Shown here one piece after another: positions 51,271 through 61,126 of a stretch of 64,000 nucleotides of DNA. Each line of letters begins with the position of its first letter. Position 1 is the first letter of the stretch. A model generated the notes under the pieces. That model was not told the DNA's origin and ran no database searches. It was given only the letters and a program-made list of their open reading frames with translations. The translations under genes and the position numbers were made by a program. Source of the DNA: Allobosea sp. (GTDB taxonomy: Bacteria > Pseudomonadota > Alphaproteobacteria > Rhizobiales > Kaistiaceae). The stretch is from the NCBI GenBank assembly GCA_017307955.1, contig JAFKFV010000014.1:215895-279894 (forward strand), written 5' to 3'.

Positions 51271-53210
51271 GCGACAACCGCAACCTGATCCTCGCCGTGG
51301 CCCTGTCCATCGCGGTGGTTTTCGGATGGCAGTATTTCGTGGCCTCGCCGCGGCTCGAGCAGACGCAGCGCGAGCAGGCGGCGACGCAGGCGGCTTCCGG
51401 AACGGCATCGACGCCGGCGGCAGGCACGTCCGGCGGTACGGCGGCGCCCGCGGCTGGAACGACGCCCGGCGCCACGGCACCGACGCAGGCGACGGCGAGC
51501 ACCGATCTCACCCGTGACGCGGCCCTCGCCGCGACGCCGCGTGTGCCGCTCGATACGCCGTCGGTCAGCGGCTCGATCAATCTCAAGGGCGGCCGCATCG
51601 ACGACCTGCGCCTCAAGGGCTATCGCGAGACTGTCGCCAAGGACAGCCCGACGGTGATCCTGCTCTCGCCCTCGGGCGGTCCGGACGGCTATTTCGCCGA
51701 GTTCGGCTGGGTCGGCGCGCCGGCCGGCACCAATGTGCCCGGTCCCGACACGATCTGGACGGCGCCGGAAGGCGCGAAGCTGACGCCGGACACCCCGGTG
51801 GCGCTCACCTATGACAATGGCGCGGGCCTGACCTTCAAGCGCATCATCTCGATCGACCCGAGCTACATGTTCACGGTGCGCGACGAGGTGACCAATGCGA
51901 CCGGCGCCGCGCTGACGCTGTCGCCCTATGGCCGCGTGACGCGCATCGGCGAGCCGCATGTCGCCGGCTACTACATCCTGCATGAGGGCCTGATCGGCTG
52001 GATGGGCGACCATCACCTGCAGGAACTGAACTACGCCCACCTCAAGAAGGAAGGGCCGCAGACCTTCACCGACGTGGCGACCGGCTGGCTCGGCATCACC
52101 GACAAATATTGGGCGACGGCGATCGTGCCGCGCGGAGGTCAGCCCTTCACGGCGCATTTCGCGCATGTCGACACCGGTGTCGGCCTCTACCAGACCGATT
52201 TCCAGGGTGCACCGCTCTCGGTCGCGCCCGGCGCCTCGGCCTCGACGGAAAGTCTCGTCTTCGCCGGCGCCAAGCAGGTGTCGATCATCGACGGCTACCG
52301 CGACGACCTGAAGATCGAGCGCTTCGATCTCCTGATCGACTGGGGCATGTTCTGGTTCTTCACCAAGCCGCTCTTCTATCTCATCGACTATTTCTACAAG
52401 CTGGTCGGCAATTTCGGTGTCGCCATCCTGCTCGTGACCGTTCTGGTCAAGGCGGTGTTCTTCCCGCTGGCCAACAAGTCCTACAAGTCCATGAGCGCCA
52501 TGAAGAAGGTCCAGCCCGAGATGGCTGCGATCCGCGAGCGCTTCGCCGACGACAAGGTGAAGCAGCAGCAGGCGCTGATGGAGCTGTACAAGAAGGAGAA
52601 GATCAATCCGCTGGCCGGCTGCTGGCCGGTGCTGATCCAGATCCCGGTCTTCTTCTCGCTCTACAAGGTGATCTTCATCACCATCGAGATGCGGCATGCG
52701 CCGTTCTTCGGCTGGATCCAGGACCTCTCGGCGCCTGATCCGACGAACCTGTTCACGCTGTTCGGCCTCATCCCCTGGAGCCCGCCGCATCTCCTGATGC
52801 TCGGCATCTGGCCGATCATCATGGGCATCACGATGTTCGTGCAGATGCGGCTCAATCCGGCGCCGACCGATCCGGCGCAGCAGGTGGTGTTCACCTGGAT
52901 GCCGGTGATCTTCACCTTCATGCTGGGCTCGTTCCCGGCCGGCCTCGTGATCTACTGGACGTGGAACAACACGCTCTCGATCGCGCAGCAATATGTGATC
53001 ATGCGGCGGCAGGGCGTCGAGGTGAACCTCCTCGGCAACATCATGGACGCGTTCCGCAAGAAGCCTAAACCGGCCGATTCGGGACAAGCGGCCGTGGCCG
53101 CGCCCAAGGCGTCGGCGGCCCCGAAGGCGGTCAGCGCCAGCAAGCCGGCCAACGGCAACAAGCCGGGCCCCAAGGGCGGCCCGGGCAAGCCCTCGAAGGC
53201 CAAAAGCTGA
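51267..53210 (+). CDS. yidC: Membrane protein insertase YidC
   Basis: A 647-residue Oxa1/YidC insertase. The N-terminal helix (LILAVALSIAVVFGWQYFV) is followed by an Ala/Thr/Gly-rich linker and a large periplasmic beta domain (about residues 85-350). The insertase core (about 360-590) has five helices, with FNFGVAILL-like NFGVAILLVTVLVKAVFFPL, the CWPVLIQIPVFFSLYKVIF hairpin, and the conserved Arg region. The tail is Lys/Pro/Ala-rich and binds ribosomes in relatives. It inserts membrane proteins alone and with SecYEG, probably including the pilus and oxidase subunits encoded nearby. Confidence 0.96.
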   Translation: MSDNRNLILAVALSIAVVFGWQYFVASPRLEQTQREQAATQAASGTASTPAAGTSGGTAAPAAGTTPGATAPTQATASTDLTRDAALAATPRVPLDTPSVSGSINLKGGRIDDLRLKGYRETVAKDSPTVILLSPSGGPDGYFAEFGWVGAPAGTNVPGPDTIWTAPEGAKLTPDTPVALTYDNGAGLTFKRIISIDPSYMFTVRDEVTNATGAALTLSPYGRVTRIGEPHVAGYYILHEGLIGWMGDHHLQELNYAHLKKEGPQTFTDVATGWLGITDKYWATAIVPRGGQPFTAHFAHVDTGVGLYQTDFQGAPLSVAPGASASTESLVFAGAKQVSIIDGYRDDLKIERFDLLIDWGMFWFFTKPLFYLIDYFYKLVGNFGVAILLVTVLVKAVFFPLANKSYKSMSAMKKVQPEMAAIRERFADDKVKQQQALMELYKKEKINPLAGCWPVLIQIPVFFSLYKVIFITIEMRHAPFFGWIQDLSAPDPTNLFTLFGLIPWSPPHLLMLGIWPIIMGITMFVQMRLNPAPTDPAQQVVFTWMPVIFTFMLGSFPAGLVIYWTWNNTLSIAQQYVIMRRQGVEVNLLGNIMDAFRKKPKPADSGQAAVAAPKASAAPKAVSASKPANGNKPGPKGGPGKPSKAKS

Positions 53211-53234
53211 GGCCCGAGAGGACGGACGGGATCG

Positions 53235-53897
53235 ATGCCGGAGATTTCCGATAGCGAACTGGCGCTGCTGCGCGAAGAGGCGGAGCGGCTGGAGACGGGC
53301 CGGCTCTTCTTCGCGCGCCCGTGGCAGTTCCTGCGCTCGTCGCCGTCGATCGAGACGCTGCCGCCCATCGGCGACACCGAGGTGGCGTTCGCCGGCCGTT
53401 CCAATGTCGGCAAGTCGTCGCTCATCAATGCGCTGACCGGCCAGGGCGGACTGGCGCGGACATCGAACACGCCGGGCCGCACGCAGGAACTCAATTTCTT
53501 CACACCCGGCCCCGGCCTGATGCTCGTCGACATGCCGGGCTATGGCTATGCCGAGGCGCCGAAGCCGCTGGTCGATTCCTGGAACCGGCTGATCCGCGAT
53601 TATCTGCGCGGCCGCGTCTCGCTGCGCCGCGTCTATGTGCTGATCGATGCGCGGCACGGGCTGAAGGCGAACGATCTCGAGACGCTCGACCTCCTCGACA
53701 CATCGGCCGTCTCCTACCAGATCGTGCTGACCAAGGCCGACAAGCTGAAACCGGGCGGCATCGAGCGCGTGGTCGCGGAGACCGCGGCGGCCATCGCGCG
53801 CCGTCCCGCGGCGCATCCGACCATCATCGCGACCTCTTCGGAAAAGGGCGCCGGGCTCGACCGCCTGCGCGCCGAGATCGCGGCGCTCGCGGGTTAG
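53235..53897 (+). CDS. engB: Ribosome biogenesis GTPase EngB/YsxC
   Basis: A 220-residue TrmE-Era-EngA-type GTPase needed for large-subunit assembly. G1 is [13 protein letters not shown] (Lys60), G2 Thr lies in [10 protein letters not shown]3 is DMPGYGYA, and G4 is TKADK. It starts 24 bases after yidC. It precedes argB by 119 bases, a spacer that holds a short tandem repeat. Confidence 0.96.
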   Translation: MPEISDSELALLREEAERLETGRLFFARPWQFLRSSPSIETLPPIGDTEVAFAGRSNVGKSSLINALTGQGGLARTSNTPGRTQELNFFTPGPGLMLVDMPGYGYAEAPKPLVDSWNRLIRDYLRGRVSLRRVYVLIDARHGLKANDLETLDLLDTSAVSYQIVLTKADKLKPGGIERVVAETAAAIARRPAAHPTIIATSSEKGAGLDRLRAEIAALAG

Positions 53898-53911
53898 CGT
53901 TCGCGCGAGGT

Positions 53912-53972
53912 GGGATCAGCCGGCGTCCTTGTTCCGCCGCAGCCGGGATCAGCCGGCGTCATTGTTCCGCCA
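53912..53972. repeat. Two-copy tandem repeat (33-base period) between engB and argB
   Basis: Copy 1 (53912-53944) and copy 2 (from 53945) share 27 of 28 bases from GGGATCAGCCGG through GTTCCGCC, with one C/A difference. It lies between the engB stop and the argB start. The repeat has no ORF, and no recombinase gene is near. Confidence 0.85.
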
Positions 53973-54016
53973 TGCCAAACTCGTTATAGAGCGCTGCCCC
54001 GAGCGGAGAGATTTCC

Positions 54017-54922
54017 ATGACCGAGACCGCCACCACGTCGGGCACCGATCCGGTGCTGACCGCCCAGCTCATCGCCACCGCGCTTCCCTATATGCTGCGC
54101 TATGACGAGAAGACGGTCGTCGTGAAGTTCGGCGGCAACGCGATGGGCAGCGAGGAGCTCGGCAAGGCCTTCGCCGAGGACATCACGCTCCTGAAGCTCG
54201 CGGGCATCAACCCGGTCGTCGTGCATGGCGGCGGGCCGCAGATCAATGCGATGCTCACCCGCCTCGGCATCAAGTCGGAATGGGCGGCGGGCATGCGCAT
54301 CACCGACAAGCCGACCGTCGAGGTCGTCGAGATGGTCCTCGCCGGCTCGATCAACAAGGAGATCGTGCAGACGATCACCGAAGCCGGCGGGCGCGCCATC
54401 GGCCTCACCGGCAAGGACGGCAACATGGTCACGGTCACGCGGCTGACGCGCAAGGTCGTTGACCCCGATTCCCATATCGAGCGCATCGTCGATCTCGGCT
54501 TCGTGGGCGAGCCGAAGACCGTGCGCACGGAAGTGCTCGAAGTGCTGGCGAAATCCGAGATCATCCCGGTGCTGGCCCCGGTCTGCGCCGGCGAGGACGG
54601 AGAGACCTACAACGTCAATGCCGATACCTTCGCCGGGGCCATCGCCGGCGCGCTGCATGCCTCGCGCCTCCTCTTCCTGACCGATGTTCCCGGCGTACTC
54701 GACAAGGACAAGAAGCTCATCAAGGAGCTGACGGTCGCCGAGGCGCGGGCGATGATCGCCGACGGCACCATTTCGGGCGGCATGATTCCCAAGGTCGAGA
54801 CCTGCATCGAGGCGCTCGATCGCGGCGTCGAGGGCGTCGTCATTCTCGACGGCAAGACCCCGCATGCCGTGCTGCTCGAGCTCTTCACCGAACACGGCGC
54901 CGGCACGCTGCTGAAGCGCTGA
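54017..54922 (+). CDS. argB: Acetylglutamate kinase
   Basis: A 301-residue amino-acid kinase of arginine synthesis that phosphorylates N-acetylglutamate. Landmarks are [36 protein letters not shown], and the catalytic/feedback region [20 protein letters not shown] with [14 protein letters not shown]. Its length matches the arginine-sensitive hexameric type, which carries an N-terminal kinked helix. The stop overlaps the next start by one base. Confidence 0.96.
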   Translation: MTETATTSGTDPVLTAQLIATALPYMLRYDEKTVVVKFGGNAMGSEELGKAFAEDITLLKLAGINPVVVHGGGPQINAMLTRLGIKSEWAAGMRITDKPTVEVVEMVLAGSINKEIVQTITEAGGRAIGLTGKDGNMVTVTRLTRKVVDPDSHIERIVDLGFVGEPKTVRTEVLEVLAKSEIIPVLAPVCAGEDGETYNVNADTFAGAIAGALHASRLLFLTDVPGVLDKDKKLIKELTVAEARAMIADGTISGGMIPKVETCIEALDRGVEGVVILDGKTPHAVLLELFTEHGAGTLLKR

Positions 54923-55659
54923 TGCCAGAGCACGTCCTTTCCAGCGCGCCCGATCTCGCCCGTTTCGCCGCGGTCAAGGCCTGGGTGTTCGACCTCGACA
55001 ACACGCTTTATCCGCGCCACACCAACCTGTTCGCGCAGGTCGATGTGCGCATCCGCGACTATGTCCAGCGCCTGCTCGCGCTGCCGGCGGACGAGGCGCA
55101 GCTTCTGCAGCGTGAGTATTACCGTCGCTATGGCACGACGCTGCGCGGGCTGATGCTCGAGCACAAGATCGCGCCCGACGACTTCCTCGAATATGTCCAC
55201 GACATCGACCACTCGGCGGTCGCGCCCGATCCGCAACTCGCGGCGGCGATCACGCGCCTGCCGGGCAAGCGCTACATCCTCACCAACGGTTCGCGCGCCC
55301 ATGCCGAGAAGGTGATGGCGCGGCTCGGCCTCAGGCCTGATTTCGAAGACATCTTCGACATCGTCCGCGCCGATCTCGTGCCGAAGCCGCATGCCGATAC
55401 CTATGACCGCTTCCTCGCCGAGAACGGCATTGCGCCGGGCGAGGCGGCGATGTTCGAGGATCTCGCGCGCAATCTCGAAGTGCCGAAGGCGCTCGGCATG
55501 GCGACGGTGCTCGTGGTGCCGCGCGGCACCGAGCCGGTCCTCGCCGAGGCCTGGGAGACGGAGGGGCGCGAGGGTGCCCATATCGACTTCATCACAGACC
55601 ATCTCGGCGACTTCCTGACGGCGATCGTCGACGGTCTCGCGGCGCGCACCACCGGCTGA
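54922..55659 (+). CDS. HAD-type pyrimidine 5'-nucleotidase
   Basis: A 245-residue haloacid dehalogenase-like phosphatase. Motif I is [13 protein letters not shown] (catalytic Asp in FDLDNT), motif II is [14 protein letters not shown], and motif IV is [16 protein letters not shown], where ED supplies metal ligands; the conserved Lys is in [11 protein letters not shown]. This is the SDT1/pyrimidine 5'-nucleotidase group, which dephosphorylates UMP/CMP or related phosphates. It is coupled to argB (TGATG) and commonly lies between argB and dapD in this order. Confidence 0.9.
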   Translation: MPEHVLSSAPDLARFAAVKAWVFDLDNTLYPRHTNLFAQVDVRIRDYVQRLLALPADEAQLLQREYYRRYGTTLRGLMLEHKIAPDDFLEYVHDIDHSAVAPDPQLAAAITRLPGKRYILTNGSRAHAEKVMARLGLRPDFEDIFDIVRADLVPKPHADTYDRFLAENGIAPGEAAMFEDLARNLEVPKALGMATVLVVPRGTEPVLAEAWETEGREGAHIDFITDHLGDFLTAIVDGLAARTTG

Positions 55660-55742
55660 GGCGCGGCGGGGACGCTGCGGCGTTGACTTCGCGGTCGACG
55701 CCGATAGTGTCGCGCGCCGTCACACCAATTTCGGGATGCTCC

Positions 55743-56594
55743 ATGTCGATCGCCGATACCGCCGCCCTGCAAGCGACCATCGAAGCCGCGTTCGAGGATC
55801 CCGCGGCGATCACGACCGCCACCAGGGGCGAGGTGCGCGATGCCGTCGAGACGGCGCTTTTGCTGCTCGACGCCGGCACCGTTCGCGTCGCCGAGAAGCG
55901 TGACGGCAGCTGGGTGGTTAACCAGTGGCTGAAGAAGGCGGTGCTGCTCTCCTTCCGCCTCAACCCGATGACGGCCATTCCCGGCGGCCCGAACGGTTCC
56001 ACCTGGTGGGACAAGGTGCCGTCCAAGTTCGACGGCTGGTCGGGCGAGGATTTCACCAAGGCCGGCTTCCGCGCGGTGCCGAACTGCATCGTCCGGCGCT
56101 CGGCCTATATCGCGCCGGGCGCGATCCTGATGCCGTCCTTCGTCAATCTCGGCGCCTATGTCGACAGCGGCACCATGGTAGATACCTGGGTGACGGTCGG
56201 CTCCTGCGCGCAGATCGGCAAGAACGTCCATCTTTCCGGCGGCGTCGGCATCGGCGGCGTGCTGGAGCCGCTGCAGGCCGGGCCGACGATCATCGAGGAC
56301 AACTGCTTCATCGGCGCGCGCTCGGAAGTGGTCGAGGGCGTCGTGGTCGGCGAGGGCTCGGTGCTCTCGATGGGCGTCTTCATCGGCGCCTCGACCAAGA
56401 TCGTCGACCGCGAGACCGGCGAGATCCATATGGGCCGCGTCCCGCCCTATTCCGTCGTGGTGTCGGGCTCGCTTCCCGGGCGGCCGCTGCCGGACGGTAC
56501 GCCGGGACCGTCGCTCTATTGCGCGGTGATCGTGAAGCGCGTCGACGAGCGCACGCGCGCCAAGACCTCGGTCAACGAGCTGCTGCGCGACTGA
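55743..56594 (+). CDS. dapD: Tetrahydrodipicolinate N-succinyltransferase
   Basis: A 283-residue hexapeptide-repeat acyltransferase of the diaminopimelate/lysine pathway. The N-terminal helical domain (about residues 1-100; [17 protein letters not shown]) precedes a left-handed beta helix built of [24 protein letters not shown] repeats, followed by the C-terminal [21 protein letters not shown] 55743 gives the standard length. Its product feeds DapC and then DapE, whose gene is at 38531-39727. Confidence 0.96.
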   Translation: MSIADTAALQATIEAAFEDPAAITTATRGEVRDAVETALLLLDAGTVRVAEKRDGSWVVNQWLKKAVLLSFRLNPMTAIPGGPNGSTWWDKVPSKFDGWSGEDFTKAGFRAVPNCIVRRSAYIAPGAILMPSFVNLGAYVDSGTMVDTWVTVGSCAQIGKNVHLSGGVGIGGVLEPLQAGPTIIEDNCFIGARSEVVEGVVVGEGSVLSMGVFIGASTKIVDRETGEIHMGRVPPYSVVVSGSLPGRPLPDGTPGPSLYCAVIVKRVDERTRAKTSVNELLRD

Positions 56595-56649
56595 GCTGAA
56601 TCCCGGTTCGGGTCCGCATCCAGCCGAGCACAGGAACGGAGCCCTGTTC

Positions 56650-57678
56650 ATGGCGATGGTCACTCTCGAACAGGGACGGAGCCTGCTCGTCGCGGCGCGC
56701 GGGACAGCGCCGGAGCATGGGCTCTGGCAGTTCGTCCCCGAGGGCGAGTCATGGCGCGGCCGCCAGCTCGCGACGGTCGCGCAGCTCTCCTCCCTCTGCC
56801 GTCACCCGGTGCTGCCGATCGTCTATGGCACGGCGAGTGCGCGCGGCGCCGTCCATGCCTGGCGCGTCGAAGACGGGGCAGCGACCTCGCTTGGCGAGGT
56901 GCCGAGCGCCGGCGATCCGTGCCATCTCGCCGTCGGTCCTGACGGGCGCCTTCTCGTCGCTGCCAACTACGAATCGAGCACGCTGACGCTGATCGCGCTC
57001 CGCGAGGATGGCAGCCTCGGCGACACGGCCTCGCTGTCGCTGGACGGGCAGGGGCCGGATGCGGAGCGGCAGGAGGCGGCCCATCCGCACCAGATCCTTT
57101 TCGACGGCGGGCTGATGCTCGTCGTCGATCTCGGCGCCGACCTCGTCCGGCGCTTCGCGCTCGACCTGACGCAGCCCGTCGATCGGATGATCACGCCGAT
57201 CGAACCGCTGCAGGCGCCGGCGGGAAGCGGGCCACGCCACGGCGTCTTCCTGCCGGGCGGCCGGCTCGCGCTGTCCGGCGAACTCGCGTCCAGCCTGATC
57301 GTCGGCGCCGCTGCGCCGCCGGCTGGCTGGGAGAGCATTGCCAGCACGCGCCTTACCGGCCCAGCCCGCACACGGACGCCGCGTAACTATCCGGGCGACG
57401 TTCAGCGCTCCGGCGACGGCCGCTTCGTCTATCTCGCCAATCGCGGCCACGACACCATCGCCGCCTTCGACGTGACGTCGCCTGCGCCGCGGTTCGTCGC
57501 CGAGATCGAGTCCGGTGGCGCCTGGCCGCAGCATCTCCTCGTCCATGGCGATTGCTGCATGATCGCCAACTGGGATTCGAACGTCGTCACCGTGCTCAGC
57601 CTCAGCGACGAAGGCTTCGAGGGCGCGGCGAAACCTCTGTTCGACTGTCCCGGCCCCGGCTGGTTGCTGCTCTTCTGA
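56650..57678 (+). CDS. Lactonase-family beta-propeller protein
   Basis: A 342-residue protein resembling the seven-bladed PgL/YbhE lactonases (COG2706). Blade-like repeats include HLAVGPDGRLLVAANYESST, PHQILFDGGLMLVVDLGADL and GDGRFVYLANRGHDTIAAFD; the last is the family hallmark. Known members hydrolyse 6-phosphogluconolactone, but others have different or unknown substrates. The ATG at 56650 has GGAACGGAG upstream; another ATG lies 6 bases later. No signal peptide is seen, so it is probably cytoplasmic. Confidence 0.85.
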   Translation: MAMVTLEQGRSLLVAARGTAPEHGLWQFVPEGESWRGRQLATVAQLSSLCRHPVLPIVYGTASARGAVHAWRVEDGAATSLGEVPSAGDPCHLAVGPDGRLLVAANYESSTLTLIALREDGSLGDTASLSLDGQGPDAERQEAAHPHQILFDGGLMLVVDLGADLVRRFALDLTQPVDRMITPIEPLQAPAGSGPRHGVFLPGGRLALSGELASSLIVGAAAPPAGWESIASTRLTGPARTRTPRNYPGDVQRSGDGRFVYLANRGHDTIAAFDVTSPAPRFVAEIESGGAWPQHLLVHGDCCMIANWDSNVVTVLSLSDEGFEGAAKPLFDCPGPGWLLLF

Positions 57679-57781
57679 GCGCTTGACCGCCGGTTCATCC
57701 GGCTCCATGCAACCTATCGACGCATTGTCGCGACGCGAACGGACCGCCTTTCGCTCGACGATGCTCTGGCGGAGGCCCAGC

Positions 57782-59038
57782 GTGAGCGCCATCACATCGG
57801 ATTCAGTCCCGCCGTCGCAGGTGCTCGCCCGCGTCGCGCCGGTCTATGGCGTCGTCGGCATCTCCTATCTCGGCTACGCCATGATGGCGACGCTGTTCGT
57901 GCCGATGATCCTCTCGCCCGGCTCGACCTATGCGCCGGAGGGTTCGACGGCGGGCCAGCGGGCGATGCTCGTCGGCCTCTTGCTGATGCTCTACCCGCTG
58001 GCGCAGGTCATCGGTTCTCCCGTGCTCGGCGCGCTCTCCGATCGCTTTGGCCGCCGGCCCATCCTCGTCGCGTCGCTGGCGGTGACGACAATCGCCTATG
58101 CGCTGATCGCATCGGCGCTCGCCGCCCACATGCTCTGGCTGCTCGGGGCGGCGCTCATCCTCTGCGGGCTGGGCGAGGCCAATGCCGCGATCGGCACCAG
58201 CGCCATCGCCGATGCGACCACCAAGGAGGAGCGTCCGAAATATCTCGGCTATCTCTGGTCGGTCACCAGCGTCTCCTATGTGCTCGGCCCCGTCCTCGGC
58301 GGCTTCGCCGCGGCCCATTTCGGCTACCTTGTGCCCTTCGCCGCGATGGTCGGCGTGCTCGCCGCGACCTTCCTGCTCGTGCTGCTCTTCTTCCGCGAAA
58401 CGCGGGCGCCGGATCCATCGGCGCGGGAGGTGCCGATCGGCTCCAGCCTCGGCAATCTCCGGACGCTCTTCACCGATCGGCCGCTCCGCGCCTATTACCT
58501 CGCCAATTTCCTGCTCTTCGTCGCGTCGATGGGCTTCTGGCGCGTCGTCACGGAATATCTCGTCGACATGTTCGACCTGACGGTCGGCCAGGTGACGATC
58601 GACTATGCACTGCTCGCCGTCACCGCCGGCCTCGGCAATCTCGTGCTGCTGCCGATCCTCGTCGGCCGCATCGACATGCGGCGGCTCGGAATCCTCTCGA
58701 CGCTCATCGGCGCTTTCGGCGTGTTCCTCGCCTTGCTGCCAGGCGGCGTCGCGGTGGCGGTGGGCTTCGGCGGCCTCGCCAGCATCGCCTTCGCCGTCGG
58801 CTTCAGCGCCTTGAGCGGCCTCCTGTCCGCGCGGGTCGGACCCGAGCGGCAGGGCGCGGTGATGGGCAACAACACGGCGCTCGGCTTTCTCGGCGAAGGG
58901 ATCGGCGTCATGGGCGGCTCGGCGTTGACCGGCATCTCGCCCGAACTGCCGATGGTCCTGTTCGGGCTCGTCGCCTTCGCCTCGGTCGCCGTCGTCCGCT
59001 TTGCCATCCCGCGCGAGGAGCCGGCCGCCGGTCCCTGA
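57782..59038 (+). CDS. MFS transporter, TetA-like drug:H+ antiporter family
   Basis: A 418-residue membrane transporter with about 12 helices. The loop 2-3 motif A is GALSDRFGRRPILVA, and the helix 5 region (YVLGPVLGGFAAAHFGYL) resembles motif C of drug:H+ antiporters. Substrate cannot be read from the sequence. I prefer the GTG at 57782, since a full GGAGG lies 6 bases upstream; an in-frame ATG at 57707 would add 25 residues with no such signal. Confidence 0.88.
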   Translation: MSAITSDSVPPSQVLARVAPVYGVVGISYLGYAMMATLFVPMILSPGSTYAPEGSTAGQRAMLVGLLLMLYPLAQVIGSPVLGALSDRFGRRPILVASLAVTTIAYALIASALAAHMLWLLGAALILCGLGEANAAIGTSAIADATTKEERPKYLGYLWSVTSVSYVLGPVLGGFAAAHFGYLVPFAAMVGVLAATFLLVLLFFRETRAPDPSAREVPIGSSLGNLRTLFTDRPLRAYYLANFLLFVASMGFWRVVTEYLVDMFDLTVGQVTIDYALLAVTAGLGNLVLLPILVGRIDMRRLGILSTLIGAFGVFLALLPGGVAVAVGFGGLASIAFAVGFSALSGLLSARVGPERQGAVMGNNTALGFLGEGIGVMGGSALTGISPELPMVLFGLVAFASVAVVRFAIPREEPAAGP

Positions 59039-59111
59039 CGGACGATGGCGCGGCCGCCGCGAACAGGCTACGAGTCCGTCATCGGAACCGCCCGCCAGAA
59101 GGTCGCCCGCC

Positions 59112-60149
59112 ATGCCCGAGCCGCTCTCTCAACGCCTGTCTGAGATCGTATCCGCCGACGCCGACATTGCCGCGAAATCCCCCGATCTCCGCGCGCTCGG
59201 CGACATCCGCCTGATGCGCCTCGAGGACGGGCCCGGCCGCGGGCAGCGAATGCTTCTCGCCCGCAATGCGGCGGGCATCGGCTTCGAGATCGCCGTCGAC
59301 CGCGGCTTCGATCTCTCGGCGCTCAGCCTTGGCCAGGTTCAGCTCGGCTGGCACTCGCAGAACCAGATGCGCTTTCCCACGCAGCTGCCGTCGAGCGAGG
59401 ACGGCTACGGTTTCCTGCGCAATTTCGACGGGTTCCTCGTCACCTGCGGCCTCTCTTATTACGGACCGCCCCGCCAGGCCGCCGGCGACACCATGGTCAG
59501 CCCGCATCGGCTGCAGCGCGATTATCCGCAGCATGGCGAGATCGCGTCCCTGCCGGCCCGTCTGGTCGGCTACGGGCTCGATCCCGATGCCGGCGTGATC
59601 TTCGCCGAGGGCGTCGTCCGGCAATCGGGCGTCTTCGGCGATGTGCTGGAGCTGCATCGCCGCATAGATCTCGGTCTCTATGACCGGACCATCACCATCG
59701 CCGATCGGGTGGTGAATTGCGGCTTCAACCCGGCGCCGCATGCGCTGCTCTATCACTGCAATTTCGGTTATCCGCTCCTCGACGCAACGACCGAGCTGAC
59801 AGGCGCCTTCGGCGATTTCGCCGCGCGCTTCGCCGCGCTGCCGCCCCGCCCGCGGCCCGAGACGCGCGAGATCGTCGATCATCTTCAGCTGCCGCCCGAC
59901 GAGAGGGGCGATCTCGTCGTCGGCCTCCGCAATCCGGCGATCGGCATCGGCGTGGAACTCGCCTACCGGCAGGCGCAGCTTCCTTCGCTGCTCGTCTGGC
60001 GCTCCTACCAGTCGGGCGTCTTCGCGCTCGGCATCGAGCCGGGCACGGCGCTGCCGCGGATCGAGGATGGCAACCTCGTCACCGAGACCATCGAGCCGCG
60101 CGGCAGCCGCGACTATGTGCTGGCGATCACGGTAACGGACGGCGGCTGA
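59112..60149 (+). CDS. DUF4432 (aldose 1-epimerase-like) protein
   Basis: A 345-residue soluble protein of the galactose-mutarotase-like superfamily, DUF4432 group. Recognisable parts are FEIAVDRGFDLSALSLG (about residues 56-72), FLVTCGLSYYGPPRQAAGDT, HGEIASLPARLVGYGL with the probable catalytic His, and ALLYHCNFGYPLLD. Members probably act on a sugar but the substrate is not established. It lies 73 bases after the transporter gene, so both could concern one compound; that is only suggested by order. Confidence 0.85.
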   Translation: MPEPLSQRLSEIVSADADIAAKSPDLRALGDIRLMRLEDGPGRGQRMLLARNAAGIGFEIAVDRGFDLSALSLGQVQLGWHSQNQMRFPTQLPSSEDGYGFLRNFDGFLVTCGLSYYGPPRQAAGDTMVSPHRLQRDYPQHGEIASLPARLVGYGLDPDAGVIFAEGVVRQSGVFGDVLELHRRIDLGLYDRTITIADRVVNCGFNPAPHALLYHCNFGYPLLDATTELTGAFGDFAARFAALPPRPRPETREIVDHLQLPPDERGDLVVGLRNPAIGIGVELAYRQAQLPSLLVWRSYQSGVFALGIEPGTALPRIEDGNLVTETIEPRGSRDYVLAITVTDGG

Positions 60150-60155
60150 CGACCG

Positions 60156-61115
60156 CTACGCCTTGAGCGCCGCAGCGAGCGATCCACGCTGATAGTCCGC
60201 GAGCAGGGCGGCGACGGCCGCAGAGGCGAGGCGGGCCTCGGCGCTGTCGGCTCGGCTCGTGAGGATGATCGGCACCCGCGCGCCGAGCACGATGCCGGCC
60301 GCATCGGCACCGGCCAGGAAGGTGAGGCTCTTCGCGAGCATGTTGCCGGCCTCGAGATCCGGCACGACCAGGATATTGGCGCGGCCGGCGACGGGCGAGC
60401 GGATCTGCTTGATCGCCGCCGATCCGAGATCGATCGCGTTGTCCAGTGCGAGCGGCCCATCGACGACACCGCCGGTGATCTGGCCGCGATCGGCCATCTT
60501 GCACAGCGCCGCGGCCTCGATCGTCGACGGAATTTCGGGATTGACGGTCTCCATCGCCGACAGGATCGCGACGCGCGCCTCGTCGAAACGCAGCGCCGCG
60601 GCGAGGTCGATGGCGTTCTGGACGATGTGGCGCTTCTCCTCGAGGCTCGGCGCGATATTCACAGCCGCGTCGGTGATGATCAGCGGATCGGCGTGGTTCG
60701 GGACGTCCATCACGAAGCAATGGCTGATGCGGCGGCCAGTGCGCAGCCCCGTCTCGCGGGCCACGACGGCGCCCATCAGCTCGTCGGTGTGCAGGCTGCC
60801 CTTCATGAGGGCGTCGGCCTCGCCGCTCCGCACAAGGGCGACGGCCTTTTCAGCGGCGTCATGGCTGTGCGCTGCATCGACGCAGCGGAAACGGGCGAGA
60901 TCGACGCCTATGGAAGCGGCCGTCGCCGCGAGCTTTCCGGGCGGCGCCACGAGGATCGGCTCCATGAGGTCGAGTTCGGCGGCCTCGACCGCCGCGCCGA
61001 GCGCGACGGCGTCGCAGGGATGGGCGACGGCGACGCGGAGCCGCGGCAGCGCCTGCGCCGCCGCGATCAGCCGGTCATATTTCGCATGGCGCAGGGCCGC
61101 GTCGTCGTCACCCAT
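60156..61115 (-). CDS. Phosphate acetyl/butyryltransferase family enzyme
   Basis: A 319-residue protein of the Pta/Ptb family (without the enoyl-CoA hydratase or P-loop domains of long Pta forms). Its motifs include LMKGSLHTDELMGAVV, HCFVMDVPNHADPLIITDAA, ETVNPEIPSTIEAAALCKMA and the C-terminal ANILVVPDLEAGNMLAKSLT. It probably transfers an acyl group between CoA and phosphate. The ATG at 61115 is used; the frame is open further upstream. The adjacent aldo/keto reductase on the same strand ends 12 bases before it. Confidence 0.87.
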   Translation of the reverse strand: MGDDDAALRHAKYDRLIAAAQALPRLRVAVAHPCDAVALGAAVEAAELDLMEPILVAPPGKLAATAASIGVDLARFRCVDAAHSHDAAEKAVALVRSGEADALMKGSLHTDELMGAVVARETGLRTGRRISHCFVMDVPNHADPLIITDAAVNIAPSLEEKRHIVQNAIDLAAALRFDEARVAILSAMETVNPEIPSTIEAAALCKMADRGQITGGVVDGPLALDNAIDLGSAAIKQIRSPVAGRANILVVPDLEAGNMLAKSLTFLAGADAAGIVLGARVPIILTSRADSAEARLASAAVAALLADYQRGSLAAALKA

Positions 61116-61126
61116 GATCCTGTGCC

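Noticed and set aside
51060..53816. A 918-codon antisense frame over yidC and engB
   Set aside because: yidC and engB have clear helices and GTPase motifs; the antisense protein is compositionally biased and has no ribosome site.
53912..53972. Attachment site of an integrated element
   Set aside because: The direct repeat is immediately tandem, and no integrase, tRNA or foreign genes lie near; engB-argB order is intact.
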